Below, in pieces: positions 1-8,919 of a DNA stretch of 64,000 bases (the first letter of the stretch is position 1; each line of letters begins with the position of its first letter). Both the position numbers and the translations under genes were made by a program. A model generated the notes under the pieces. It made no database searches and was not told where the DNA came from. It worked only from the letters and a program-made list of their open reading frames with translations. This DNA comes from Neptunomonas japonica JAMM 1380 (GTDB lineage Bacteria > Pseudomonadota > Gammaproteobacteria > Pseudomonadales > Balneatricaceae), in the NCBI RefSeq assembly GCF_016592555.1, contig NZ_AP014546.1, positions 1,808,501 to 1,872,500 of the forward strand, in the 5' to 3' direction.

Positions 1-58
1 TGCACAATATGAAAATTTTAATATCGGTGCGTAGTAAAAACTGCTTAATGTTACTCAT
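1..58 (-). CDS. 5' end of an unidentified gene running off the left edge
   Basis: An ATG at 58 opens a frame that stays open to the window edge, giving 19 residues that begin MSNIKQFLLR. It overlaps the end of the upstream glycosyltransferase by 8 nt (ATGAGTAA shares the TAA stop), and an AAGG ribosome-binding site lies about 8 nt upstream, both typical of a translationally coupled operon gene. The visible part is a basic, then hydrophobic start that could lead into a membrane segment. A function cannot be assigned from so little; a membrane lipid or sugar enzyme would fit the neighbour but is only a guess. Confidence 0.55.
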   Translation of the reverse strand, partial: MSNIKQFLLRTDIKIFILC

Positions 59-1559
59 TTATATAGCCTTTGAATTCAGTGCATTCATACAGGTAAATGT
101 GACGAGTCAGGTCGCTAAAAACTGTTTCAGTATAGTGTTGCGGTGAGTTGCATTGCTCGAATTGAGCAAGAAACTTATCACCCGCGGGCGTTTCGCTGAT
201 GAGAATGAATTTTTTATCCGCCGTGTTTTTATATTCTCTAAGATTAAAAAACAAATCGTAGTAATCGCGAATGCTTTCCTTGTTTGGGTTCCAGCGAGCA
301 ACACGTAACTTTCCTGGTTCTGCATAAAAGCTCATGTAGGCGAGCAGCTTCCTTGAAGGACTTGTGATGAGTGCTTCAGGGTTGGCTTCCAAGGCGGGTT
401 GTAGTTGTTTGGCAAGTTCTGGCCAGCTTTGGGTGCGCTGAAATGGATCTACTTTGCGGGTCCTTTCTATTCCAGCACTCTCAAGAATGATTGGCCAGTG
501 GTAGAAAAGGCTAATCATAGATAATTGGATAACAAGGCCTAACAGAATTTTTTTTGGTGTCTGAGAGCTCAGGTAAAAACCAACCCAAAGTGATGCGGCT
601 ATCAAGCACGGGGCTGCCCAGTTAATAAAAGCGCGTGATAACAAGGCTTGTGTGCATATGACAATGATCAGTGGCAGAAAAATAGCAAGCAGTACACCTG
701 ATTGGCTAATAGCTGAGCGTGCTTCACGACGCAACCACTGGCGTATTAAGAAGTAGCTCCATATAGGGCCAAGAACCAGTATTTGGCTAAGTAAAAACTC
801 TGCTAGCTTGTCTGGGTTAAAAAGCTTTTTGTCCAGTTGTGAAATTTCAGAAGTGTGGCTGAGCGTTACAAAGTCATGCTGGTAGTTCCAGTAGATATTC
901 AGCGAAAAAATTAACCCAGCAATAATGGCGGCAGTCCAAGGTTTTAGGGTGGCAAGTTGAGAGCGGTGTTTTTCAGCAAAGCCCATATAGATGAACAAAC
1001 CAAGGGGTAGTAGAGCCATGGTGTACTTGCTCATCATGCCGCAACCAACAGAAAAGCCGAGTAAAACCCAATCTTTCCAAGAGTTAGTTTCAGTAGCAAT
1101 AATGAAAAGCCATGTAGATAATGCCCAGAAAAATAATAAAGGCGCGTCTGTCGTGATGAATAGGCTATTAAAGCCGACAAGGGGTGCAGAGCAAAAGACT
1201 AGGGCTGAGCACGCTGCTGCTTTGGGGTTCCAGAGGCGTTTGGCTATTTGGTAAATGACACCGGCGGTCAAGCTATATAGGAGTGGTGCGCCTAGCTTTA
1301 CGGCAAAATCATTATCGCCAAACAAGGTGGTAGTGAATGCAATGATCCAGGCAACCATTGGCGGCTTTGAGTAATAGCCCCAGTCAGGGTTTAAAGACCA
1401 ATGATAATAATATGCCTCATCATAAAAAAGTGAGACGTGACCCTGTGTGATAGAGAGGATTCTATATAATGTCAGTGCTACTATAAATAGAGTGGCGCCT
1501 TGCCAAGAGAAGATGCCGTTGCTTGACGAAAGTGAAGTTGTTTTGTTTAAGGTGGCCAT
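51..1559 (-). CDS. Glycosyltransferase family 39 (ArnT/PMT-like) integral membrane protein
   Basis: A 502-residue polytopic membrane protein of the ArnT/dolichyl-phosphate-mannose mannosyltransferase superfamily, which moves a sugar from a polyprenyl-phosphate carrier to lipid A, glycan or protein on the periplasmic side. The N-terminal third carries the family signature: a first membrane helix, then an acidic loop with FYDEAYYYHW (the catalytic DE pair) and SKPPMVAW, as in GT39/GT83 enzymes. About ten hydrophobic segments follow and the last 120 residues form a soluble tail. A further gene overlaps its 3' end, so it is probably first in an operon leading out of the window. Substrate is not predictable; ArnT proper is about 550 residues and nothing else of an arn operon is visible. 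Confidence 0.8.
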   Translation of the reverse strand: MATLNKTTSLSSSNGIFSWQGATLFIVALTLYRILSITQGHVSLFYDEAYYYHWSLNPDWGYYSKPPMVAWIIAFTTTLFGDNDFAVKLGAPLLYSLTAGVIYQIAKRLWNPKAAACSALVFCSAPLVGFNSLFITTDAPLLFFWALSTWLFIIATETNSWKDWVLLGFSVGCGMMSKYTMALLPLGLFIYMGFAEKHRSQLATLKPWTAAIIAGLIFSLNIYWNYQHDFVTLSHTSEISQLDKKLFNPDKLAEFLLSQILVLGPIWSYFLIRQWLRREARSAISQSGVLLAIFLPLIIVICTQALLSRAFINWAAPCLIAASLWVGFYLSSQTPKKILLGLVIQLSMISLFYHWPIILESAGIERTRKVDPFQRTQSWPELAKQLQPALEANPEALITSPSRKLLAYMSFYAEPGKLRVARWNPNKESIRDYYDLFFNLREYKNTADKKFILISETPAGDKFLAQFEQCNSPQHYTETVFSDLTRHIYLYECTEFKGYINE

Positions 1560-1673
1560 GCTGGCAATCGATACTCTGTAATGTAAAAAATCCGTGTATT
1601 ATATCATTGAATATTACGGCTTTCTTAGCCTCATTAATTTATATGGAAATTTATTGTCTGTGATGGTTATTCG

Positions 1674-2567
1674 ATGCGTCTAAAAAAAATAGTGTTGCTT
1701 TCATGTGTGGCAGGGTTTCTTGTTGGTTGTTCTGCTTCAGCTGTTTCTAGAGATCAGCTGGGACAAACTTTGACGGTCGAAAGCCTTAAGTATTTGCCCG
1801 ATAAAGTATCTGAAACGTCAGGCCTGGCAGAGTTCGGTCGTTACCTTTGGACAATTAATGACAGCGGTGGGAAAGATTCTGTTTATGCATTTGATAAAAA
1901 AAGCTATGGCTTTGTTAAGCGGATAAAAATTGAGGATGCTAAGAACAAAGACTGGGAATCATTAGCTCAAGATGATGAAAGTTTATTTATTGCAGACTGC
2001 GGCAATAATAAGGGAAAGCGAAAAAAACTAGATCTTTATAAAGTGGATTGGAAAAAACTCGTTGAGGCAAAGAATAAAGATAAAGTGGCGTCTAAAAAAA
2101 TCAGCTTTAGTTATGCTGATAGAGGCGCTTCAGAAGAAGGAAAGCAGCATAATTTTGATTGTGAAGCCTTGACTGTTGTCGATAATGATCTGTGGTTGTT
2201 TACAAAAAATAGAGGAGATTTGCAGACTAGGCTTTATGCGTTGAGTAAGAATAAATCACAACAAAAGATAAAGCCTTTGATGACGCTGCCGGTTTCAGGG
2301 CTAGTGACAGCGGCTGATTATAATGAAAAGAGTAACCAGTTGGTGTTGTTGGGCTATCAAAAAGCGAGTGTGTTTGGGCAATCGTTTATTTGGATTATTG
2401 ATATTGAGGCAGGCTTACCGGTGTGGGAAAGCGCTGTTTATCATACAATCTTGCCTTATGGGCAGTGGGAGTCGGTGATCTGGGAGAGTGCTGATCAGTT
2501 ATTGCTGACATCAGAAAAGAGCCCGTTAGGTGCTCAGCAAATTGGACGGTTGCGTTTATCTAATTAA
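1674..2567 (+). CDS. Predicted outer-membrane or periplasmic lipoprotein, beta-propeller-like
   Basis: A 297-residue protein with a lipoprotein signal: basic start MRLKK, a hydrophobic core and a lipobox LVGC with the acylated Cys at about residue 19. The mature part has repeated short beta-type segments (SETSGLAEFGRYLWTINDSG; ESLFIADCGNN; DNDLWLFTKN) resembling a single-domain beta-propeller of the SdiA-regulated/phytase-like kind, with Asp/Asn-rich loops that might bind calcium. Function is unknown. It stands alone between a divergent glycosyltransferase and cysS. Lysine and asparagine are frequent, in keeping with an AT-rich gene. Confidence 0.6.
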   Translation: MRLKKIVLLSCVAGFLVGCSASAVSRDQLGQTLTVESLKYLPDKVSETSGLAEFGRYLWTINDSGGKDSVYAFDKKSYGFVKRIKIEDAKNKDWESLAQDDESLFIADCGNNKGKRKKLDLYKVDWKKLVEAKNKDKVASKKISFSYADRGASEEGKQHNFDCEALTVVDNDLWLFTKNRGDLQTRLYALSKNKSQQKIKPLMTLPVSGLVTAADYNEKSNQLVLLGYQKASVFGQSFIWIIDIEAGLPVWESAVYHTILPYGQWESVIWESADQLLLTSEKSPLGAQQIGRLRLSN

Positions 2568-2627
2568 AATACACTCGTGTTGTTTTGAAAGAGTTTGTCA
2601 TTTGTCACATAGGTTTTCAATTTCCAT

Positions 2628-2633
2628 TATAAT
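2628..2633 (+). promoter_or_regulatory. Candidate -10 element for cysS
   Basis: A consensus TATAAT lies 64 bp upstream of the cysS ATG. The nearest good -35 (TTGTCA at 2602-2607) is 20 bp away, longer than ideal, so assignment rests mainly on the perfect -10 hexamer and its position. Confidence 0.35.
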
Positions 2634-2697
2634 AGCGCTCTGTTCGGGCCAGTTGAGCAGTTTATTATTCATTTTTCTAGGAATATATCGGTAGATC

Positions 2698-4104
2698 ATG
2701 CTTCAGATTTATAACACACTCACCAAGCAAAAAGCTCCTTTTATGCCGTTGGTAGAAGGCCGTATTAATATGTATGTTTGTGGTATCACGGTATACGATT
2801 ATTGTCATATCGGGCATGCAAGGGTCATGGTGTGTTTTGATGTCATTACTCGCTACCTGCGTTCACGTGGCTGGGATGTAAACTATATTCGTAATATCAC
2901 CGATGTTGACGATAAAATTATTAAAAGGGCTTCAGAAAATAGTGAAAGCGTTGAGCAGTTAACTGAGCGCATGATAGATGCAATGCATGAAGATGAAGAT
3001 GCGTTATCAGTTCTAAGGCCAAGTCAAGAGCCTAAAGCGACAGCGCATATTGATGAAATTATTGCGCTGATAAGCACGCTGGTTGAGAAAGATTTTGCCT
3101 ATCCTGCATCAAATGGTGATGTTTATTATAGAGTCGAGAAGTTTGCTGAATATGGCAAGCTGACAAATCAGAATGTTGAAGAGTTGCGTTCAGGCTCTCG
3201 TGTTGAGATAGATGAGGCAAAGGAAAGCCCACTCGATTTTGTTTTATGGAAAGCGGTAAAGCCGGGAGAGGTTAGTTGGGAGTCTCCGTGGGGCGCTGGT
3301 CGCCCGGGTTGGCATATTGAATGTTCTGCAATGTCAAAATGCTGCCTAGGTGACACCTTTGATATTCATGGTGGAGGCCCTGATTTGCCATTTCCACATC
3401 ATGAAAATGAAATTGCGCAATCTGAAGCAGCTAATGGCTGTACGTATGCCAATTATTGGATGCATGCAGGTCCTGTGCGTGTAAACAGTGAGAAAATGTC
3501 TAAGTCATTGGGTAATTTTTTTACCATTAGAGATGTATTAGAAAAGTACAATCCAGAAGTGGTGCGCTTCTTCTTAGCGCGAGTTCACTACCGTAGCTAT
3601 ATTGACTACAGTGAAGACAGTCTTAAAGAAGCGCGTGTTATGCTTGAGCGCTTTTATCAGGCACTAAATGGAGTTGCTGCGTGTGAGTTTTCTTCAGAAG
3701 ATGCAATAAGCGCCGGTATAAATGATTTTGAGCAGCGCTTTATTGATGCAATGGATGATGACTTTAATACGCCCAAAGCTATTTCAATTTTGTTTGAAAT
3801 GGTTAATGAGCTTAACAAGTATAAGAAAGCGTCTAACGCAAGCGCAGCAGCAGTCGCTCATAAGATAGCTGAGTTAGGCGGTGTGCTAGGTATATTGCAG
3901 CAGAGCCCAGACGCTTTCCTGAAAGGCGATGATAAAGAAGGGGAGTTGAGTGCTGAGGGTATCGAGGTGTTAATTCAGCAGCGAGTAACGGCTAAAGCAA
4001 ATAAAAACTATGCTGAATCTGACCGAATTCGTGATGAGTTAGCATCGCAAGGGGTTATCCTTAAAGACAGTCGAGAAGGTACTACTTGGTTTCGTGAGGG
4101 CTAG
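2698..4104 (+). CDS. cysS: Cysteinyl-tRNA synthetase
   Basis: A class Ia aminoacyl-tRNA synthetase of 468 residues (the usual length is about 460) that charges tRNA-Cys in the cytoplasm. The N-terminal Rossmann domain has MYVCGITVYDYCHIGHAR, containing zinc ligand Cys28 and the HIGH motif at residues 37-40. The KMSKS loop is at 266-270 in the context VNSEKMSKSLGNF. Other zinc-site residues are visible in GWHIECSAMS and HHENEIAQSEA. The C-terminal helical anticodon-binding region ends normally. It is followed by a strong bidirectional terminator and faces folD, a common gammaproteobacterial arrangement. Confidence 0.97.
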   Translation: MLQIYNTLTKQKAPFMPLVEGRINMYVCGITVYDYCHIGHARVMVCFDVITRYLRSRGWDVNYIRNITDVDDKIIKRASENSESVEQLTERMIDAMHEDEDALSVLRPSQEPKATAHIDEIIALISTLVEKDFAYPASNGDVYYRVEKFAEYGKLTNQNVEELRSGSRVEIDEAKESPLDFVLWKAVKPGEVSWESPWGAGRPGWHIECSAMSKCCLGDTFDIHGGGPDLPFPHHENEIAQSEAANGCTYANYWMHAGPVRVNSEKMSKSLGNFFTIRDVLEKYNPEVVRFFLARVHYRSYIDYSEDSLKEARVMLERFYQALNGVAACEFSSEDAISAGINDFEQRFIDAMDDDFNTPKAISILFEMVNELNKYKKASNASAAAVAHKIAELGGVLGILQQSPDAFLKGDDKEGELSAEGIEVLIQQRVTAKANKNYAESDRIRDELASQGVILKDSREGTTWFREG

Positions 4105-4143
4105 TTAAGCATTCGAATTTTGTAGAGTGAAAACCAGGTTAAT

Positions 4144-4170
4144 AAAAAGCGAGCATATAGCTCGCTTTTT
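4144..4170. terminator. Bidirectional intrinsic terminator between cysS and folD
   Basis: AAAAAGCGAGC and GCTCGCTTTTT form an 11-bp stem with a short loop. The A-tract before and T-tract after make it functional on both strands, serving the convergent cysS and folD genes. Confidence 0.85.
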
Positions 4171-4196
4171 ATTGTCTGTAAGAAGCTTAAACTACT

Positions 4197-5048
4197 TTAG
4201 CTAATTCTTGATGCGGCTTCTAAGGTGTTTTCCATAAGGCAGGCAACTGTCATTGGGCCAACGCCGCCTGGAACTGGTGTGATCCAGCCAGCGCTCTGCG
4301 CGGCTATATCATAGTCCACATCACCTACTAAGCGTCCATCGCTGAGGCGATTGATACCTACATCAATGACGATAGCGCCTTTTTTAATCCATTCGCCTTT
4401 GACGATGCCGGGTTTACCAACGCCCACAACGACGATGTCGGCGCGCTGAACGTGAAACGCCAAGTCGCGGGTAAAGCGGTGGGTTGTTGTAACCGTGCAG
4501 CCTGCCAGTAATAATTCAAGTGACATGGGGCGGCCGACAATGTTGGATGCGCCAACAACGACAACTTCTTGGCCATGCAAATCAATATTGGTTGACTCAA
4601 GTAGCTTCATTACACCTTTTGGAGTGCAGGGGCGCAGCGCTGGTAAGCGTTGGGCTAAACGGCCAAGGTTAAATGGATGGAAGCCATCAACATCTTTTTC
4701 TGGCTGGATGCGTTCAAGAATCTCGTTACTGTTTAATTCGATAGGTAGTGGTAGCTGTACTAGTATACCGTCAACATCAGGATTCGCGTTAAGCTCATCA
4801 ACAAGAGAAAGCAAGTGTTGCTGTGATGTGTCTGAAGGCAGGTCGTATGATAGAGATTGTATGCCTACTTCAATGCATGCATTTTTTTTATTGCGCACAT
4901 AGACATGAGAAGCGGGGTCGTTACCCACAATAACAACGGCCAAACAAGGAGCTCGCTTATCTTCTTTTAGTCGGTTCTGAATATTTTCTGCTACCTGTCG
5001 ACGAACGTCGGCAGCAATCTGTTTTCCGTCAATAATCTGTGCGGTCAT
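4197..5048 (-). CDS. folD: Bifunctional methylenetetrahydrofolate dehydrogenase/cyclohydrolase
   Basis: FolD interconverts 5,10-methylene-THF, 5,10-methenyl-THF and 10-formyl-THF, using NADP. The protein shows YVRNKKNAC (catalytic Lys of the Y-x3-K motif), [10 protein letters not shown], the [10 protein letters not shown] signature, the Rossmann segment [13 protein letters not shown] and the C-terminal [14 protein letters not shown] start at the ATG at 5048 (283 residues, matching the family); an upstream TTG at 5123 would add 25 residues with no family counterpart. An AGGA lies about 14 nt before the ATG, so the ribosome-binding site is only fair. Confidence 0.95.
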   Translation of the reverse strand: MTAQIIDGKQIAADVRRQVAENIQNRLKEDKRAPCLAVVIVGNDPASHVYVRNKKNACIEVGIQSLSYDLPSDTSQQHLLSLVDELNANPDVDGILVQLPLPIELNSNEILERIQPEKDVDGFHPFNLGRLAQRLPALRPCTPKGVMKLLESTNIDLHGQEVVVVGASNIVGRPMSLELLLAGCTVTTTHRFTRDLAFHVQRADIVVVGVGKPGIVKGEWIKKGAIVIDVGINRLSDGRLVGDVDYDIAAQSAGWITPVPGGVGPMTVACLMENTLEAASRIS

Positions 5049-5182
5049 TGTTTTAGATGATTCCTGATGCTGGCATTGTATCAAAACTGCGCGGATTTTC
5101 TCATGTTCAGCCTCTGTGGCCAAGTAGGCGATAGGTTATTAGGCGTAAGAAGGTCAATTATGTACTCTCATTAAAATAAATA

Positions 5183-5211
5183 TTGACGACATGCGAGTGC
5201 TCCTTTAGGAT
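5183..5211 (+). promoter_or_regulatory. Sigma-70 promoter of tRNA-Arg
   Basis: TTGACG (5183-5188) and TAGGAT (5206-5211) are separated by exactly 17 bp and followed by the GC-rich discriminator ACGCGCTCC, as in stringently controlled stable-RNA promoters. The tRNA begins about 80 bp downstream. The same design recurs in front of the His-Leu tRNA cluster. Confidence 0.75.
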
Positions 5212-5290
5212 ACGCGCTCCTTTATGAGGCCTTTGAATCTCGGTTCAGCAGCAGGGTCTCATAAAGGTTCAGGTATCCCTGATTCCTGTA

Positions 5291-5367
5291 GTGCCCATAG
5301 CTCAACTGGATAGAGCAACGCCCTTCTAAGGCGTAGGTTGTAGGTTCGAGTCCTACTGGGCGCACCA
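5291..5367 (+). tRNA. tRNA-Arg (anticodon UCU)
   Basis: A 77-nt cloverleaf with acceptor GTGCCCA pairing with TGGGCGC (one G-U pair), D arm GCTC...GAGC, anticodon stem ACGCC/GGCGT around loop CTTCTAA (anticodon TCT), T arm with TTCGAGT, and an encoded CCA end. It reads AGA codons and stands alone behind its own promoter. Confidence 0.95.
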
Positions 5368-5474
5368 GTTACTATCTAACTCCTCTTAAAATTCTCCCTC
5401 TGTTTTCTTTGAGCCGTTGCTTTAGCAAAAATCTCAGATGTTTGCTTGTGATTTTATAAATGTTTATCAGCCGT

Positions 5475-7703
5475 TCAAGCTTTGCTTCCATGTGAAGGTT
5501 TAAATAACCTTAAGCGGTTGGCATTGCTAACTACTGTCGCGGATGAAAACGCCATTGCTGCACCGGCAATAATTGGGCTCAGTAGTAAGCCGGTAAAAGG
5601 AAATAGAATGCCCGCGGCGATCGGTATTCCTAAGCTGTTGTAAATGAATGCACCAAAAAGATTCTGTCGAATGTTTTTTAGTGTGGCTTTTGATAGTTCA
5701 ATAGCATCTGCAACACTGTGTATAGAGTTGCGTATGAGTACCATGTCAGCACTCTCTATCGCTATGTCGGTACCGTTGCCAATAGCGAAGCCTACGTCTG
5801 CTTGGGCTAACGCTGGGGCGTCATTAATGCCATCGCCCGCCATGGCGACAATTCTGCCTTGTGCTTGTAGGGCTTTTACTTTGTCAGCTTTATCTGCAGG
5901 CATGACTTCAGCAATAAATTCAATAATGCCAACCTGCTTGGCTACAGCTTCGGCTGTTTTGCTGTTGTCGCCGGTCAGCATGATGACTTTTATTCCGGCA
6001 TTACTTAAGCGTTTAATCGCCGCTGTTGAATCTTCTCTTATCGAGTCAGCTACTGCGAGTAGTCCTTGAAGCTCTCCATCAGCAGCAAGGTAGATAGGTG
6101 TATGCGCAGAGCTTGTTAGATCGTCAATTAGGTCGCTAACAGCTTGGGTATTTATTTTGTTTTCTTGCATGAAGGCGTGATTGCCTAAGAGTAGGGCTTG
6201 CTTATTAATGAGGCCTGTTACTCCGCGTCCCGTGATAGTGTTGAATTGTTCTACTTTCATAAGCGTTAGCTGCTTATCTTTGGCGGCTTTAGTGATAGCT
6301 TCTCCTAGTGGGTGTTCAGACCACTGCTCAAGGGATGCAGCAAGTGTGAGGAGTTGGTTCTCGGAAGTGTTTATAGCAATGATGCTGTTTAGCTTGGGCT
6401 TACCTTCAGTGATGGTTCCCGTTTTATCGAGAATCAGCGTGTCGATACTTGAGGCGGCTTGTAGTGCTTGGGCGTTACGAATAAGAACGCCATACTCGGC
6501 AGCTTTACCTACACCAACCATTACCGACATGGGGGTGGCAAGGCCTAACGCGCATGGGCACGCGATGATCAATACGGTTGTGGCTGTTATCAGCATATAA
6601 GCAATTTTTGGTTCAGGCCCAAAAAAGTACCAAAGCAGAGCAGTTAACAGGCTTATAACCAGAACGGCAGGAACAAATACGGCTGAGATTTTGTCGGCTA
6701 GTCGGGCGATAGCAGGTTTGCTATTTTGTGCTTGTTTAATCATTTCAATAATGTGATGAATCGCAGTGTCCGCGCCTACTTTTTCAGCTACTACCAATAA
6801 GCTGCCCGACTTGTTGAGTGTTCCTCCTGATACGCCGTCTCCGGGTGTTTTGTTGGTTGCTATGGATTCGCCGGTCAGCATTGATTCATCAATGTAGCTC
6901 TGACCTTCAATTACGCGGGCGTCTACTGGGATTTGCTCGCCTGGTCGGATGCGGATTTTGTCTCCAACCAGTACAAGCTCCAGAGGTAAGTCTAATTCTT
7001 TGTCGTTTCTAATGACGCGCGCTGTTTTAGGTTGCAGGTCTAATAAGCGTTCTACGGCGCTTGATGTCTGCGTGCGTGCTTTTAACTCCATCGCTAAGCC
7101 TAGGTTAACTAAACCAATAATCATGACGGCCGCTTCAAAATAAATATGCCTTGCTGTGATGGGTAGTAGGTGAGGGGCGAGCACAACAAGCATGGAGAAG
7201 AGCCAAGCGCTACCTGTTCCGATTGAAATCAAAGTGTCCATAGTAGAGCCGCCGTTGCGTAGTGCAGTAAGAGCTCCTGTGAAGAAATGGCGTCCAGAGA
7301 AATACATGATGGCTAAAGTGATAAGCCCTATTGCTCCCCATAGTATCTGGTCACTGCTTGTCTGAATGCTCATATCATCCATGAAAAAACCTGCAATCAT
7401 CATGGGTATGCCAAGAGCAAGGGCTGTGCCTGCATGAATTAGACGTAGCCGATACTGAGCTGAGTCCGCCTCTTTTTGTTTGCGCCTATCATCGGCGTCG
7501 CTTTGTGAAGGTCGTGCTTGATAGCCAATGTTCTTTAGCTCTTGGATAATCGCTTCAGCGCTGGCAGAGCCTTGAATGTATAGCTTGCGTTGCGGGAAGT
7601 TGACTTCAGCATTGTCTATATTGGGAATGTTGGAAACGCAGGTTTCTATTTTCTTAACGCAGCCTGCGCATGAGACGTTTTCAAGAATTAGAGTAGTATT
7701 CAT
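5475..7703 (-). CDS. copA: Copper-exporting P1B-type ATPase
   Basis: An inner-membrane Cu(I)-exporting ATPase of 742 residues that pumps copper from cytoplasm to periplasm. One N-terminal heavy-metal-associated domain carries SCAGC (the CxxC site near residues 12-15). Later come the phosphatase loop TGES, the intramembrane metal site C382-P-C384 in IACPCALGLATP, the phosphorylated Asp426 in DKTGT, the SEHPLG nucleotide motif and GDGINDAPALAQAD in the hinge. Having a single metal-binding domain is usual for many proteobacterial CopA proteins. Divergent from cueR and preceded by a CueR-type promoter with a 19-bp spacer, so it should be copper-induced. Confidence 0.95.
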   Translation of the reverse strand: MNTTLILENVSCAGCVKKIETCVSNIPNIDNAEVNFPQRKLYIQGSASAEAIIQELKNIGYQARPSQSDADDRRKQKEADSAQYRLRLIHAGTALALGIPMMIAGFFMDDMSIQTSSDQILWGAIGLITLAIMYFSGRHFFTGALTALRNGGSTMDTLISIGTGSAWLFSMLVVLAPHLLPITARHIYFEAAVMIIGLVNLGLAMELKARTQTSSAVERLLDLQPKTARVIRNDKELDLPLELVLVGDKIRIRPGEQIPVDARVIEGQSYIDESMLTGESIATNKTPGDGVSGGTLNKSGSLLVVAEKVGADTAIHHIIEMIKQAQNSKPAIARLADKISAVFVPAVLVISLLTALLWYFFGPEPKIAYMLITATTVLIIACPCALGLATPMSVMVGVGKAAEYGVLIRNAQALQAASSIDTLILDKTGTITEGKPKLNSIIAINTSENQLLTLAASLEQWSEHPLGEAITKAAKDKQLTLMKVEQFNTITGRGVTGLINKQALLLGNHAFMQENKINTQAVSDLIDDLTSSAHTPIYLAADGELQGLLAVADSIREDSTAAIKRLSNAGIKVIMLTGDNSKTAEAVAKQVGIIEFIAEVMPADKADKVKALQAQGRIVAMAGDGINDAPALAQADVGFAIGNGTDIAIESADMVLIRNSIHSVADAIELSKATLKNIRQNLFGAFIYNSLGIPIAAGILFPFTGLLLSPIIAGAAMAFSSATVVSNANRLRLFKPSHGSKA

Positions 7704-7773
7704 GGCTTATTAGTTATTCCTGCAGGTCTTCAGTTGATCGAGTGTGTTCGCTAAATGCGTTAATATTTATATC

Positions 7774-7804
7774 AGTGTAAAGGTTACAGTAACGGTAAGG
7801 TCAA
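7774..7804 (-). promoter_or_regulatory. CueR-controlled copA promoter with 19-bp spacer
   Basis: On the minus strand TTGACC (7804-7799) and TACACT (7779-7774) are separated by 19 bp, the over-long spacing required for DNA-distorting activation by MerR-family proteins. The spacer contains a dyad centred on GTTACTGTAAC, in the position of the CueR operator. It reads towards copA, about 70 bp upstream of its ATG. The site also excludes the longer cueR frame that would start at 7744. Confidence 0.85.
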
Positions 7805-7845
7805 ATAAAAAGTGGATATTAAGGGCTGGTGCATTAGGTGATGAA

Positions 7846-8235
7846 ATGAATATTGCAGAAGCTGCTAAGTATACAGGCTTAAGTAGCAAAACCATTAGGT
7901 ACTATGAGAAGGAGGGGATTATACCTCCCGCTAAACGCAGTGCTAATGGCTATCGTTTATATGATCTGGAGCAGTTAGATAGCTTGCTCTTTGTTAAAAG
8001 GGCGCGAGGGCTTGGTTTTTCGTTAAGTGATAGTCATGAATTATTATTGATTTCACAAGACCCGGGAAGAAGCAGTGCGGCTGTTAAGCAAAAGGCGGAG
8101 CAGCATCTTATAAAAGTAAATAATCAAATTGAACAGATGCAAAAAATCAAGGGTGTGCTCGAAAGCGTTGTAGATAAGTGCCTAGGTGATGAGCAGGCGG
8201 CTTGTCCAATATTAGATAAGCTAAGTCAGGGTTGA
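7846..8235 (+). CDS. cueR: Cu(I)-responsive MerR-family regulator CueR
   Basis: A 129-residue MerR-family activator. The N-terminal winged helix-turn-helix reads MNIAEAAKYTGLSSKTIRYYE...GYRLYD, followed by a dimerisation coiled coil. The C-terminal metal loop has two cysteines spaced C-x7-C (CLGDEQAACPIL), which is the CueR Cu(I)/Ag(I) site and differs from the zinc ZntR or mercury MerR patterns. I chose the ATG at 7846 because the family begins with MNI and because earlier starts would cover the copA promoter. It should activate the adjacent copA when copper is in excess. Confidence 0.92.
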   Translation: MNIAEAAKYTGLSSKTIRYYEKEGIIPPAKRSANGYRLYDLEQLDSLLFVKRARGLGFSLSDSHELLLISQDPGRSSAAVKQKAEQHLIKVNNQIEQMQKIKGVLESVVDKCLGDEQAACPILDKLSQG

Positions 8236-8395
8236 GGGGTTCGCTGTTTTCTGGTGTGTTAGTGTTGGCGTTGGGTTTATGGTCAGTATTTAATAATAAG
8301 CGTTAACAATTGCTTATAATTTCAGCTATTTTGGCAACTAAACCTAGTCTATTGAAATAGTTACAAAATTTCTTACAAATAGCTGAATAAACTTG

Positions 8396-8424
8396 TTGAC
8401 AGCATGGGAGTGTCTCCCTAGAAT
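8396..8424 (+). promoter_or_regulatory. Sigma-70 promoter of the His-Leu-Leu-His tRNA cluster
   Basis: Consensus TTGACA (8396-8401), a 17-bp spacer and TAGAAT (8419-8424), then a GC-rich ACGCCCC discriminator. The first tRNA starts about 110 bp downstream. The rest of the 300-bp gap between cueR and the tRNAs shows no reading frame; it is AT-rich leader sequence. Confidence 0.85.
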
Positions 8425-8535
8425 ACGCCCCATCTTGAGTGAGGGGCTTACCTAAGCACTGAAAACAGTAAGTTTAGACTGTTTCATTCAAGTGTACTTT
8501 CAATGCTTTTAGTGAAGAAAGTGATATTTAGTTAT

Positions 8536-8612
8536 GGTGGGCGTAGCTCAGTTGGTAGAGCTCCGGATTGTGATTCCGGCGGTCGTGGGTTCAAGCCCCA
8601 TCGTCCACCCCA
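8536..8612 (+). tRNA. tRNA-His (anticodon GUG), copy 1
   Basis: The cloverleaf includes the His-specific extra G at position -1 paired with C73. The acceptor is GTGGGCG/CGTCCAC, the anticodon loop is centred on GTG between CCGGA and TCCGG stems, and CCA is encoded. First gene of the four-tRNA cluster. Confidence 0.95.
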
Positions 8613-8628
8613 TGCTAAATTATCAAAT

Positions 8629-8713
8629 GCGGATGTGGTGAAATTGGTATACACGCTGGTTTTAGGTACCAGTGCCGAAAGGCGTGAGAGTTCGAGTCTC
8701 TCCATCCGCACCA
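8629..8713 (+). tRNA. tRNA-Leu (anticodon UAG), copy 1
   Basis: An 85-nt type II tRNA with a long variable arm: acceptor GCGGATG/CATCCGC, anticodon loop TTTAGGT between CTGGT and ACCAG (anticodon TAG), T loop TTCGAGT and encoded CCA. It lies 16 nt after tRNA-His copy 1. The CCA end continues into an ACCATTT...AAATGGT inverted repeat (8710-8734). Confidence 0.95.
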
Positions 8714-8834
8714 TTTGTTATCATGATAAATGGTGCTTTATTAAAGTAAGCGCAGTTTGATTATTTGGCTGCGAATTATAGATTTAACAATGTCAGGTCA
8801 GCCCTCGTTGTTAATGCATTGTTAGACGTTATAT

Positions 8835-8919
8835 GCGGATGTGGTGAAATTGGTATACACGCTGGTTTTAGGTACCAGTGCCGAAAGGCGTGAGAGTTCG
8901 AGTCTCTCCATCCGCACCA
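8835..8919 (+). tRNA. tRNA-Leu (anticodon UAG), copy 2
   Basis: By eye identical across its 85 nt to the copy at 8629-8713, including the TAG anticodon and encoded CCA. Its 3' end also runs into an inverted repeat whose first arm starts at the tRNA discriminator base. Confidence 0.95.

Noticed and set aside
4495..4902. 135-codon plus-strand frame opposite folD, and similar antisense frames over copA, liuB and liuD
   Set aside because: Antisense shadows of well-supported genes.
5049..5123. N-terminal extension of folD from a TTG at 5123
   Set aside because: Adds 25 residues with no counterpart in the family; the ATG at 5048 gives the normal length.
7744..7845. N-terminal extension of cueR
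   Set aside because: Would encode through the copA promoter/operator; MerR-family proteins start at the MNI position at 7846.
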